Source: Anaerolineae bacterium
Lineage (GTDB): Bacteria; Chloroflexota; Anaerolineae; Aggregatilineales; Phototrophicaceae
Direction: 5' to 3'
DNA: 64,000 nt
NCBI GenBank assembly: GCA_017303635.1
Contig: JAFLCG010000004.1
Span: 62,001-126,000, forward strand
Shown here: piece by piece, positions 35,468-42,572 of the stretch
Numbering within the stretch: position 1 is the stretch's first letter
Layout of the letters: each line of letters begins with the position of its first letter
Notes under the pieces: model-generated
Databases searched by the model: none
What the model saw: only the letters and a program-made list of their open reading frames with translations
What the model was told of the DNA's origin: nothing
Translations under genes and position numbers: made by a program

Positions 35468-36079
35468 ATGACTACCCCTTTGCCGGTGTCACTTACACCG
35501 TCCGATTTGGATGCATCAGTCCGTATTCAGTCCGCCGCTTTTCAGGACGACCCCTTATGGGTTTATTTACTGCCTGATCCGCAGCGCCGGGCTGCTGCCT
35601 TACGGCGCTGCTTCACCCCGGTCTTTGCCACCTCGATCCGGGCAGGGCAAGTCTACGGCGCGGGAACCCCGCTGGAAGGAGTCGCCATCTGGAGCGTACC
35701 CGGCTCGACCACCCCACTCAGCGCCGCGCTGCCATCCATACCGGGCTTTCTGAAGATAGCCCTGAGTCCGTTTGTCATCCGGTTTCGGCTGGCGTTCCCG
35801 ATCTTCGCCAAGTTTGATGAGTTCAAGCAGCGATACGTCCATGGGCCGCATTACTATCTGAACACCATCTCGGTTGCGCCCGAAGCCCAGGGGAAAGGGC
35901 TGGCAAGCAAGCTGATACGCCCCTTCCTGGCGGAAGCGGATCAACGCAGGTTGCCAGCCTATACTGAAACCATGACTCCCTCGAATGTGGGCCTGTACAC
36001 GCATTACGGCTTCAAAGTCATGGAGGAATACCGGTTCCCCGGCACCGATTTAACCTTATGGAGCTTCCTGCGCGCCTGA
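35468..36079 (+). CDS. GNAT family N-acetyltransferase
   Basis: 203 residues. Central HYYLNTISVAPEAQGKGLASKLIRPFLAEAD contains motif A with the Q-G-K-G-L acetyl-CoA loop; the Y-T-H-Y-G-F segment (NVGLYTHYGFKVMEEY) is motif B. The N-terminal ~100 residues (AAFQDDPLWVYLLPDPQRR) fit the longer GNAT subfamily that acetylates small molecules. Single gene; acceptor unknown. Confidence 0.85.
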   Translation: MTTPLPVSLTPSDLDASVRIQSAAFQDDPLWVYLLPDPQRRAAALRRCFTPVFATSIRAGQVYGAGTPLEGVAIWSVPGSTTPLSAALPSIPGFLKIALSPFVIRFRLAFPIFAKFDEFKQRYVHGPHYYLNTISVAPEAQGKGLASKLIRPFLAEADQRRLPAYTETMTPSNVGLYTHYGFKVMEEYRFPGTDLTLWSFLRA

Positions 36080-36159
36080 GACCGCGCCGGTAAACTGAGC
36101 AAAAAGTGAGCAGTCGTTGGACTGTTACCTGAACCGGCTTCCGCCGGATACTGAGGTGC

Positions 36160-36810
36160 ATGACACACACACTCAGCTTTCATGGTATGCTTATGCCTGT
36201 ATCCGCTCAGCCAGACCTTGTGCGACCGACGGACATGACCCCACTCACGGACATGCAGCTCTTACAGCGAATCAGCCAGCGGGATGAAGAAGCCCTGCTG
36301 AAGCTGCATGAACGCTATGCCAACCTGGTCTTTTCCATCGCGCTGCGGGTGGTCAATGACCAGCAGACTGCCGAGGAAGTCACCCAGGACACGTTCATGC
36401 GGATCTGGAACCGGGCGTTGAATTTTGACCCGCAAAAGGGCAAGTTCATCACCTGGCTGCTGACCATGACCCGGCATATCGCCATCGACGCCATCCGCAG
36501 CCGCCAGCGCCGCGAACCCCGCGCCGGGATGCTCTACATGGATGAAGACCCGGCCCTATGGGAAAATATGCTGAGTGATGGCAGCAATGACCTGCGCCGG
36601 ACGCTGGAAGGGGTGCTGCGGAGCCTGCCCATCGAACAACGTGATCTGATCGAGCTGGCCTACTTTGGCGGCCTGAGCCATTCGGACATCGCCGAAGAAC
36701 AGAATATCCCGCTGGGCACCGTCAAAACGCGCATCCGGCTGGGGATGCAGAAGCTGCGAGAGGCCTGGCTCGGGGCTGGCGGCAATCCATCCGATCAGGA
36801 TTCGACGTAA
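36160..36810 (+). CDS. ECF sigma factor (SigK-like)
   Basis: 216 residues. Sigma-70 region 2 is LHERYANLVFSIALRVVNDQQTAEEVTQDTFMRIW and region 4 is LRSLPIEQRDLIELAYFGGLSHSDIAEEQNIPLGTVKTRI. The N-terminus carries a ~30-residue extension before DMQLLQRISQRDEEAL. The start follows GAGG, five bases before the ATG. The RskA-type anti-sigma gene lies 46 bases downstream, so this is an ECF/anti-sigma pair that probably responds to envelope or redox stress. Target promoters are not identified. Confidence 0.93.
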   Translation: MTHTLSFHGMLMPVSAQPDLVRPTDMTPLTDMQLLQRISQRDEEALLKLHERYANLVFSIALRVVNDQQTAEEVTQDTFMRIWNRALNFDPQKGKFITWLLTMTRHIAIDAIRSRQRREPRAGMLYMDEDPALWENMLSDGSNDLRRTLEGVLRSLPIEQRDLIELAYFGGLSHSDIAEEQNIPLGTVKTRIRLGMQKLREAWLGAGGNPSDQDST

Positions 36811-36856
36811 TTCGGTTAACATGAACGCGCAACGACGCAGAGTGACGATGTAACGC

Positions 36857-37603
36857 ATGGATCGCAACGACCTGTTAGACCTGATACCCGCCTACGCTCT
36901 CGGCGCGCTCGACGCAGAGGAGCGTGCTGCGGTCGATTCCCTGCTGGCGACCGATGCGGAAGCCCAACAGCTTCTGGCGGAGTACCAGGGTGTGGCGGAG
37001 ACGCTGATGCTGACTGCCCCGGCGCGGCCTGCCCCGGCGCATCTCCAGGCCGATCTCAAAGCGCGGTTGGCGGCCCAACGCGAAAGCACCACCGGAAAAA
37101 CAGGCGCTCGTGAAGCCGCACCAACGGCGCGGCCCACCCTGCAAAAACGGAGCATCCCGCTGTGGATGCCACTGGTCGCGGCTGCGGCAGCGCTAGTGGT
37201 GATCGTAGCCGGCATCCTGTTGTTCCGCCCGGCAGGCGACCCCAGTCAACAGCAGTATGAGCAGATTGTGGCGATGGTTGGTTATCAGACCTTCCCGGTG
37301 GCGAGCGGCGCAACCGGCGAAGCGGTCATCGCACCCGATGGACGGACGGCCCTGCGCCTGACGGATCTCCCCGCTGTAACGGACGACCGTGTCCTGCAAT
37401 TGTGGCTGGTCAAGGCAGATGGCAGCGTGACCGCCGGGGCGCTCTATCCCTGGCGCGATCCACAGGGCGTGTACTATACGACCCTCACGACAACGCCAGA
37501 AGTACAAGCGCTGGCCTTCTCCATCGAAGCGCCAGAGGGGCGCACCAGCGAACAGGGTCCCAGCGCCGCCCCGGTCATCCTGGTGCCGGTCGTGAACGCT
37601 TAG
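36857..37603 (+). CDS. RskA-type anti-sigma factor
   Basis: 248 residues. Cytoplasmic N-terminal domain DLLDLIPAYALGALDAEERAAVDSLLATD is the anti-sigma helix bundle; it has no Cys, so it is not of the zinc-binding (ZAS, HxxxCxxC) type. A single TM helix (LWMPLVAAAAALVVIVAGILLF) follows, then an extracytoplasmic RskA domain (LQLWLVKADGSVTAGAL, ALAFSIEAPEG). It should hold the ECF sigma factor at the membrane and release it after proteolysis. Co-transcribed with the sigma gene. Confidence 0.88.
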   Translation: MDRNDLLDLIPAYALGALDAEERAAVDSLLATDAEAQQLLAEYQGVAETLMLTAPARPAPAHLQADLKARLAAQRESTTGKTGAREAAPTARPTLQKRSIPLWMPLVAAAAALVVIVAGILLFRPAGDPSQQQYEQIVAMVGYQTFPVASGATGEAVIAPDGRTALRLTDLPAVTDDRVLQLWLVKADGSVTAGALYPWRDPQGVYYTTLTTTPEVQALAFSIEAPEGRTSEQGPSAAPVILVPVVNA

Positions 37604-37621
37604 ATAAACATCCCCGATACG

Positions 37622-37647
37622 AACCGGCCCCATCACTGGGGCCGGTT
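37622..37647. terminator. Bidirectional hairpin between convergent genes
   Basis: AACCGGCCCC-atcact-GGGGCCGGTT, perfect 10-bp arms, between the rskA stop and the minus-strand gene at 37661. The T-tract is weak on both sides, so efficiency is uncertain. Confidence 0.6.
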
Positions 37648-37660
37648 GATTTCAGCGCAG

Positions 37661-38401
37661 TTATTCAACATCGGTCAGCTTGTAGGTGCTGACTTCGGGA
37701 TACTGGTTCGGGAAATTCTCAAAGCGGAAGACGAAGTACTTGCCTTCGTAATCCGGCCCACCGATGAATTGCAGTTCACCAGAAGGCAGTTTATACAGGC
37801 GGGCAAAGCCATCGTCGGACTCGGCGACCAGGATTGGCACTTCCGGGTGATCTGGCAGCGCGTTCAGTTCCGCCGAAGAGACAAAGAAGCCAAAGCGACC
37901 AGCCCCCTGATCTTCAGTTTCGACAATCCACACCTGCACACCATAGCGGCCTTCGTCCATGACCGGGTAGATCGCCAGCGGTTCGCAGTCGTAGAAGTTC
38001 AGGCGGCCATCCGCGCAGCGCGGCGGAAGTAGATCGCCCCCATCCGCACCCTCGAGCCCACCGATACACCCTTCCGGGGGCGTAGAAGCCAGCCTAAAAG
38101 TCATCACGCTTATCATCAGCACCGAGCCAACCGGCTGCGGCTTGAACGTGAGGGTGACGGTCGCACCAAAGGGCGAGTCAGTCGCGCTGGCGAGCACTTC
38201 ACTGGTCGTCAGGTTCTCGACCGTAATATCGGCAAAATCGGCTCCACCGCTGGCAGTGGCTTCATAGGTGACGGTCGCGCTGCTACAGGTGATCGTGTAG
38301 CTGGTAATCGTCAGGACTGGATCGCCTGCCAGCACCGCCCCTACGCCGCCTGCCAACACCAGCAGGAGGGCGAAAATCAAGCCGAGTCGTTTGAAAGACA
38401 T
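37661..38401 (-). CDS. Secreted protein of unknown function
   Basis: 246 residues with a clear signal peptide (LIFALLLVLAGGVGAVLAGD) and a two-part mature region. The first is a beta-sandwich-like stretch (LTITSYTITCSSATVTYEATASG, ADITVENLTTSEVL). The second contains four Cys-associated positions (EGCIGG, PPRCADG, FYDCEPL) and a GRYGVQVWIVETEDQGAGRFGF segment. I do not recognise a family. AGAAGG upstream of the ATG. Single gene. Confidence 0.6.
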   Translation of the reverse strand: MSFKRLGLIFALLLVLAGGVGAVLAGDPVLTITSYTITCSSATVTYEATASGGADFADITVENLTTSEVLASATDSPFGATVTLTFKPQPVGSVLMISVMTFRLASTPPEGCIGGLEGADGGDLLPPRCADGRLNFYDCEPLAIYPVMDEGRYGVQVWIVETEDQGAGRFGFFVSSAELNALPDHPEVPILVAESDDGFARLYKLPSGELQFIGGPDYEGKYFVFRFENFPNQYPEVSTYKLTDVE

Positions 38402-38741
38402 GGAAGAACCTTCTCTGAACAGGGAGGCTGATCTCGCGTTCCCATACCAGCCCGGAAGCGCTGACCGTACCCGTTAAAGTACAACACTATTTCAGGTTAG
38501 CATGAGACGAATAACACAAACCTAAAGAAATATTTCAACAGGCCAGGAACAACAGTGCCGCTCGATAAGTTGCCCGCAAGGTGAGCCTGCTGTACTATCG
38601 GCATTCGTTTATCCGCAAATTGGCACTTCGGCGCTATGCTGTAAAGAGGCCACACTACACCCTCGCGCGGGGAGAACCACGCCGAGCGGTGTCGAATTTG
38701 TCAGCAATTTATTCGGAACGCTTGCCCTGGAGGGAAACTGC
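38402..38741. other. Intergenic region, no feature recognised
   Basis: 340 bases. No open frame with coding character, no repeat of the families found elsewhere and no tRNA. The right end carries GGAGGG before the GTG at 38742. It presumably holds the divergent promoters of the two flanking genes. Confidence 0.5.
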
Positions 38742-39815
38742 GTGAAAGCTATTATCCTGGCCGCCGGTAAAGCCACCCGCCTGCGCCCGGTCACACTGAC
38801 CATGCCAAAGGCGTTGGTGCCAGTCGCTAATCAGACCCTGATCGGCTACGCCTTTGATATTCTCAAACGCTCCGGCATCACGGAGATCGGCATCGTCGTC
38901 CATGACCTGGACTCGGCCATCCCGCAGGCGCTGGGGGATGGGGCTGAACTGGGTGTGAAGCTGGAATACATCGTGCAGGAACAACAGTTAGGGCTGGCCC
39001 ATGCCGCCAGCGTCTGCCGCCCCTTCCTGGGCGATGAGCCCTTCTGCATGTTCCTGGGGGATAACGTCTTTCAGGACAAGATGGAAGGCATGTTCTCGCA
39101 GTTCCTCAATTCGGATGCAGATGCCACCATCGCCCTGGGCGAAGTGCCAGACCCCACCCGCTTCGGCATTGTGGAACTGGATGGCGACCGCATCACCCGC
39201 CTGATTGAAAAGCCCAAGGAACCGCCGACCAATCTGGCGATCAGCGGCGTCTACCTGTTCCGGCCCTCGATCTGGGATGCCATCGCCCGCCTGAAGCCGT
39301 CGGCGCGGGGCGAGTACGAAATCACCGACGCCATCCAGATTCTGGTCAGCGATGGCAAGCCGGTCACGGGCTACCGCCTCAAGGGCTGGTGGATTGACGC
39401 GGGCAAGCCGGACTCGATCATTCTGGCGAATCAACTGGTGCTGGAAGAACTGCCCTATACACCTGCGCCAGAAGGCAACGGCCTCATCACCGGCAATTCA
39501 CAGGTCAGCCACCGCGTCATCCTGGGGGAAGGCAGCCAGGTCATCGACAGCGTCATTCGCGGGCCGGTCATCATCGGCAAGAACACGGTCATCAAGAACA
39601 GCTATATCGGCCCCTACACCGCCATTGGCGATAACGTAGTCATCGAAGGCAGCGAGATCGAAGCCAGCATCCTGATGAAGGGCTGCGCCATCCGCAACAT
39701 TCCGGGCCGCATCGACAGCAGCCTGCTGGCGGACGGTGCCCAGGTCAACGCCGCGCAGACTCGCCCCGGCTCCCACCGCTTTGTGCTGGCAGAAAACAGC
39801 CTGGTGCAGATGTAG
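38742..39815 (+). CDS. NDP-sugar pyrophosphorylase (long-form glucose-1-phosphate thymidylyltransferase-like)
   Basis: 357 residues. A nucleotidyltransferase domain (MKAIILAAGKATRLRPVT, PKALVPVANQTLI, MFLGDNVF with catalytic Asp, and IEKPKEPP) runs to ~230. A left-handed beta-helix follows (hexapeptides such as VIIGKNTVIKNSYIGPYTAIG), as in long RmlA and GlmU-type proteins. It couples a sugar-1-phosphate to NTP for polysaccharide or glycoprotein synthesis. GTG start after GGAGGG. No other dTDP-rhamnose gene is adjacent. A hairpin terminator follows. Confidence 0.9.
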   Translation: MKAIILAAGKATRLRPVTLTMPKALVPVANQTLIGYAFDILKRSGITEIGIVVHDLDSAIPQALGDGAELGVKLEYIVQEQQLGLAHAASVCRPFLGDEPFCMFLGDNVFQDKMEGMFSQFLNSDADATIALGEVPDPTRFGIVELDGDRITRLIEKPKEPPTNLAISGVYLFRPSIWDAIARLKPSARGEYEITDAIQILVSDGKPVTGYRLKGWWIDAGKPDSIILANQLVLEELPYTPAPEGNGLITGNSQVSHRVILGEGSQVIDSVIRGPVIIGKNTVIKNSYIGPYTAIGDNVVIEGSEIEASILMKGCAIRNIPGRIDSSLLADGAQVNAAQTRPGSHRFVLAENSLVQM

Positions 39816-39842
39816 CGGGAAAGCGCTCAGTCAAGCGATCCG

Positions 39843-39870
39843 TGGGCGAGGGAAATCCTCGCCCATTTTG
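39843..39870 (+). terminator. Rho-independent terminator after the pyrophosphorylase
   Basis: TGGGCGAGG-gaaat-CCTCGCCCA followed by TTTTG; also positioned to terminate the convergent WD40 gene on the other strand. Confidence 0.75.
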
Positions 39871-40773
39871 TTACACCGCCCACAGGCGCAGGGTATTATC
39901 CCCGCTGCCGGTCGCGAGCAGCGTCCCATCGGGGCTGAAGGCCAGCGTCAGCACCGGCTTGGTATGATCCTCAAACGTGTGCAGCGGCTCGCCACCCGGC
40001 AGCGACCAGAACTGAATCCGCAGGTCGCGCCCGGCAGTCGCCAGCAGCGTCCCATCCGGGCTGAAGGCAACCGCATCCGCCCCGCCGGGATGGGCGTTCA
40101 GGCGCTGGATCAAAGCCCCGCTCGCCCCATCCCACAGCCGCACGCTAGTATCCCGGCTGGCGGAGGCCAGCAGACTCCCATCGGCGCTGGCGCGTAAATC
40201 CCGCACCCAGTCGTCATGCTGGAGCAGCGCCCGCAGTTGGCCGGTCGCCACATCCCATAAGCGGATCGTCTTATCCCAGCCGCCTGATGCTACGACCTCC
40301 CCACCACTGAGGAAGCAGACCGACGTGATCTCGTCAGTATGACCGGCGTAGACTGCGATCGATTCGCCGCGCTCCAGATCCCAAAGCTGCACACGCTGGT
40401 CGGCTCCGGCAGTTGCCAGCCGAGTCCCGGCCGAGTTCAGCGCCACACCATCAACCGCATCCGTATGTCCGTTGAGGATGCGCACTGCCGCGTTCGCCTG
40501 TAAATCCCACAGGCGCACTGTCGTATCCGCGCCGCCGCTGGCAATCAACCACCCACCACGCCCGACAGCCAGACTTTTGACCGGACCGTGATGCCCGGTC
40601 AGGACGGCGCGGGGATTCAGCGCGGTATCAAACAGGGTGATCCCCTCCGCGCTGGCGAGCGCCAGCGCAGCGCTGGTGGGTGACCAGGCAAGGTCAGCGA
40701 TCCAGCCCCGGCGGACGCGGGCAATTTCCTTCAGTTGGGTGATGTTCTGGGCAGTGATGCGGGAGTGGGGCAT
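39871..40773 (-). CDS. WD40 repeat protein
   Basis: About 300 residues from the ATG at 40773 (MPHSRITAQN); an upstream ATG at 40794 is in frame. Seven blades are seen, each ending in a WD-type dipeptide or equivalent (TVRLWDL, RVQLWDLERG, TIRLWDVATG, SVRLWDGASG, RIQFWSLPGG, TLRLWAV), so one complete seven-bladed propeller with no extra domain. WD40 propellers are binding platforms; no enzymatic motif is present. Cytoplasmic, single gene. Confidence 0.92.
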   Translation of the reverse strand: MPHSRITAQNITQLKEIARVRRGWIADLAWSPTSAALALASAEGITLFDTALNPRAVLTGHHGPVKSLAVGRGGWLIASGGADTTVRLWDLQANAAVRILNGHTDAVDGVALNSAGTRLATAGADQRVQLWDLERGESIAVYAGHTDEITSVCFLSGGEVVASGGWDKTIRLWDVATGQLRALLQHDDWVRDLRASADGSLLASASRDTSVRLWDGASGALIQRLNAHPGGADAVAFSPDGTLLATAGRDLRIQFWSLPGGEPLHTFEDHTKPVLTLAFSPDGTLLATGSGDNTLRLWAV

Positions 40774-40822
40774 GGTATCCTCGGCGTATCGCATTTAATG
40801 GAACCGATGATACCGCGCAAAA

Positions 40823-40850
40823 CAAAAAGGTGGCTTAAGCCACCTTTTTG
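40823..40850. terminator. Perfect palindrome terminator (A-tract/T-tract both sides)
   Basis: AAAAAGGTGG-CTTAAG-CCACCTTTTT, a 28-bp symmetrical hairpin that ends in T-tracts on both strands. It lies just past the Flp pilin stop. Confidence 0.88.
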
Positions 40851-40870
40851 TCAGATGAAGACGGATCGAT

Positions 40871-41029
40871 TTAGAGCGTACTGACGATGTTAGAGAAGAT
40901 ATTGCCGATGCCACCACCGATCAGGCTCAGCATAATGATGACGACAATCGCTACCAGCACCAGGATGAGCGCATACTCAACCAGGCCCTGCCCCTGGGTT
41001 TTCCGCAAGTGTTGCAACCACTGCATCAT
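40871..41029 (-). CDS. flp: Flp/Fap-type type IVb pilin
   Basis: 52 residues from the ATG at 41029 (MMQWLQHLRKTQGQG), with GGAG nine bases upstream. It shows the class IVb pattern: a short basic leader, a TadV-type cleavage site G13 followed by QGLVEY (E18 at +5, Y19), then a single hydrophobic helix (ALILVLVAIVVIIMLSLIG) and a short GNIFSNI tail. Flp pilins build Tad/Flp adhesion pili. None of the assembly genes (tadA, B, C, Z, rcpA) are in the window, so it is an orphan here. A degenerate PhoB-like box lies upstream. Confidence 0.9.
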   Translation of the reverse strand: MMQWLQHLRKTQGQGLVEYALILVLVAIVVIIMLSLIGGGIGNIFSNIVSTL

Positions 41030-41097
41030 GATAACCACTCCCGAATAGATAGATGAACAGATGAAATCGGCAACATAAACATTGCCCATACTTACAG

Positions 41098-41116
41098 GGT
41101 AAATCCATCTTAAATG
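41098..41116 (+). promoter_or_regulatory. Degenerate 11-bp-spaced direct repeat, site 3
   Basis: GGTAAATC-CAT-CTTAAATG, with the same 11-bp period as sites 1 and 2 but a weaker left half. It lies 69-87 bases upstream of the Flp pilin start. Confidence 0.35.
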
Positions 41117-41191
41117 CAAGTCAATGAATTCTGAAAAGCGTGCAGATATTCGAACCATTACATATCATTAAGCACGCTATACCGCGTTCGA

Positions 41192-42382
41192 CTAATCGGA
41201 GAGCTGTTCAGCCAACCCCGGCACCGCGGCCTGCCGGACGATCACCTGTGGCGTCTGGTGCCAGGCAGCGCAGTCCTGCAAAGCCTGTTTCAACGCAGCG
41301 ACCATCTCATCATCGACCACGACGCCGGGTTCGAGATGCAGCGACTTGACCTCAAACAGCCCCTCTTTCCGGTGGGCTTTGGGGTCCAGCCGCCCGATCA
41401 ACTGATTCTTATAGAGAATCGGCAGGGTGAAGTAGCCGTATTTGCGTTTGGGTTCTGGGGTATAAATCTCGATTTTGTAGTCGAAGCCGAACAGCTCCAG
41501 CGCCCGGCGGCGATCCCACACCAACGGATCAAATGGGGAGAGAAAGGTGGTTTTGGACTGCGGGATCTTCCCCTTCGCGGCGGCCTCAATCTGCTTGCGG
41601 TTAGCAGGGTCGATATAGGCCGGAGTTTTCCAGCCTTCAACCTCGATCGTCATCAGCCGATCCTGTTTTTCCAGGCGTTTGATTGCCGCAGTCACTTCTT
41701 TCTTTCCCAGGCGGAAGTAATCACCAATCCATTCCGGTTTGGTCACACCCAGCGCCTGGATGGTGTTGAGTACAAACTGGTCGTGAGCCTGCTCGATCGA
41801 CAGCGGCGGCAGTGTATCGGCCTCCGGGTAAACACGCTCGCGCAGGTCATAAATCCGCTGGAAGTTGTGGCGCTTGCGAACCATCAGCTCGCCGGAGAAA
41901 AACAGATACTCCAGTGCGATCTTTTCCTCTTTCCAGTTGAACCACCCACTCTTTTGACCATCGGTGCGCTCGAAGTCTGCCGACCGTGTGCCACCATTGG
42001 CCCGGATGTAATCCAGCACCCGCTCGACAACTGCCGTGTGATCTTTTAACCACTGATGGGCACGGTCGCTGATCCAGGTACCGGGTCGGTAGAGGGGATA
42101 ATCCTCAATGGGCAGGAAACAGGCCGCGTGCGACCAGCCTTCAAATAAGGCCGCCTGCTCCAACAAGTCATCAAGCCAGCGCGGCTCATAACTCCCCAGA
42201 CGGCTCCACAGCACCAGATACGGGCTGCGCGCAATCACGCTGATGGTGTCGATCTGCAGGACATGCATCTGGCGGATGATGTCCCGCACGGATTTTTTGG
42301 TAGGGACGCTGCGGAGTTGATCAGTCAGGCCTTGTGCAGCGATCATCAGGCCGCGCACCGCCTCCAGCGAGAGAGTTATCAT
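41192..42382 (-). CDS. Winged-helix DNA glycosylase (AlkZ/YcaQ family)
   Basis: 396 residues. The HTH_42/YcaQ signature is seen: LQIDTISVIARSPYLVLWSRLGSY near the N-terminus, carrying the QxD-type motif (QID) of the AlkX/YcaQ subgroup; VEGWKTPAYID, TTFLSPFDPLVWDRRRALELFGFDYKIEIYTPEPKRKYGYF and LPILYKNQLIGRLDPKAHR complete the fold. Members unhook interstrand crosslinks or excise bulky alkylated bases. Subgroup and damage specificity are inferred from the motif. Single gene. GC content matches its neighbours. Confidence 0.85.
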   Translation of the reverse strand: MITLSLEAVRGLMIAAQGLTDQLRSVPTKKSVRDIIRQMHVLQIDTISVIARSPYLVLWSRLGSYEPRWLDDLLEQAALFEGWSHAACFLPIEDYPLYRPGTWISDRAHQWLKDHTAVVERVLDYIRANGGTRSADFERTDGQKSGWFNWKEEKIALEYLFFSGELMVRKRHNFQRIYDLRERVYPEADTLPPLSIEQAHDQFVLNTIQALGVTKPEWIGDYFRLGKKEVTAAIKRLEKQDRLMTIEVEGWKTPAYIDPANRKQIEAAAKGKIPQSKTTFLSPFDPLVWDRRRALELFGFDYKIEIYTPEPKRKYGYFTLPILYKNQLIGRLDPKAHRKEGLFEVKSLHLEPGVVVDDEMVAALKQALQDCAAWHQTPQVIVRQAAVPGLAEQLSD

Positions 42383-42530
42383 GGGTATAGCCCGGTTGAT
42401 GCGGCAGAAATATACACATGCCGATTATAATCAACCGAACTTATGTTCGCCACCAGCAGATTACAGCCAACGCGAAGTAAGCCTGTGTGCCGTCATCAAA
42501 TAGGGAGTTTTACGCCCGACAAGGGAAACA

Positions 42531-42556
42531 GCGGGACGCGATTCACTGCGTCCCGC
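42531..42556. repeat. GCGGGACGCG hairpin, possible terminator of the GH3 operon
   Basis: GCGGGACGC-GATTCACT-GCGTCCCGC, 9-bp arms. It lies immediately past the GH3 stop on the minus strand and is followed there by TGTTTCCCTTG, so it may double as a terminator. Confidence 0.5.
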
Positions 42557-42572
42557 TAAGATTCACCCTCAA

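Noticed and set aside
41258-42049. 263-codon plus-strand frame opposite the glycosylase
   Set aside because: Antisense shadow; the minus-strand protein carries the AlkZ/YcaQ signature.
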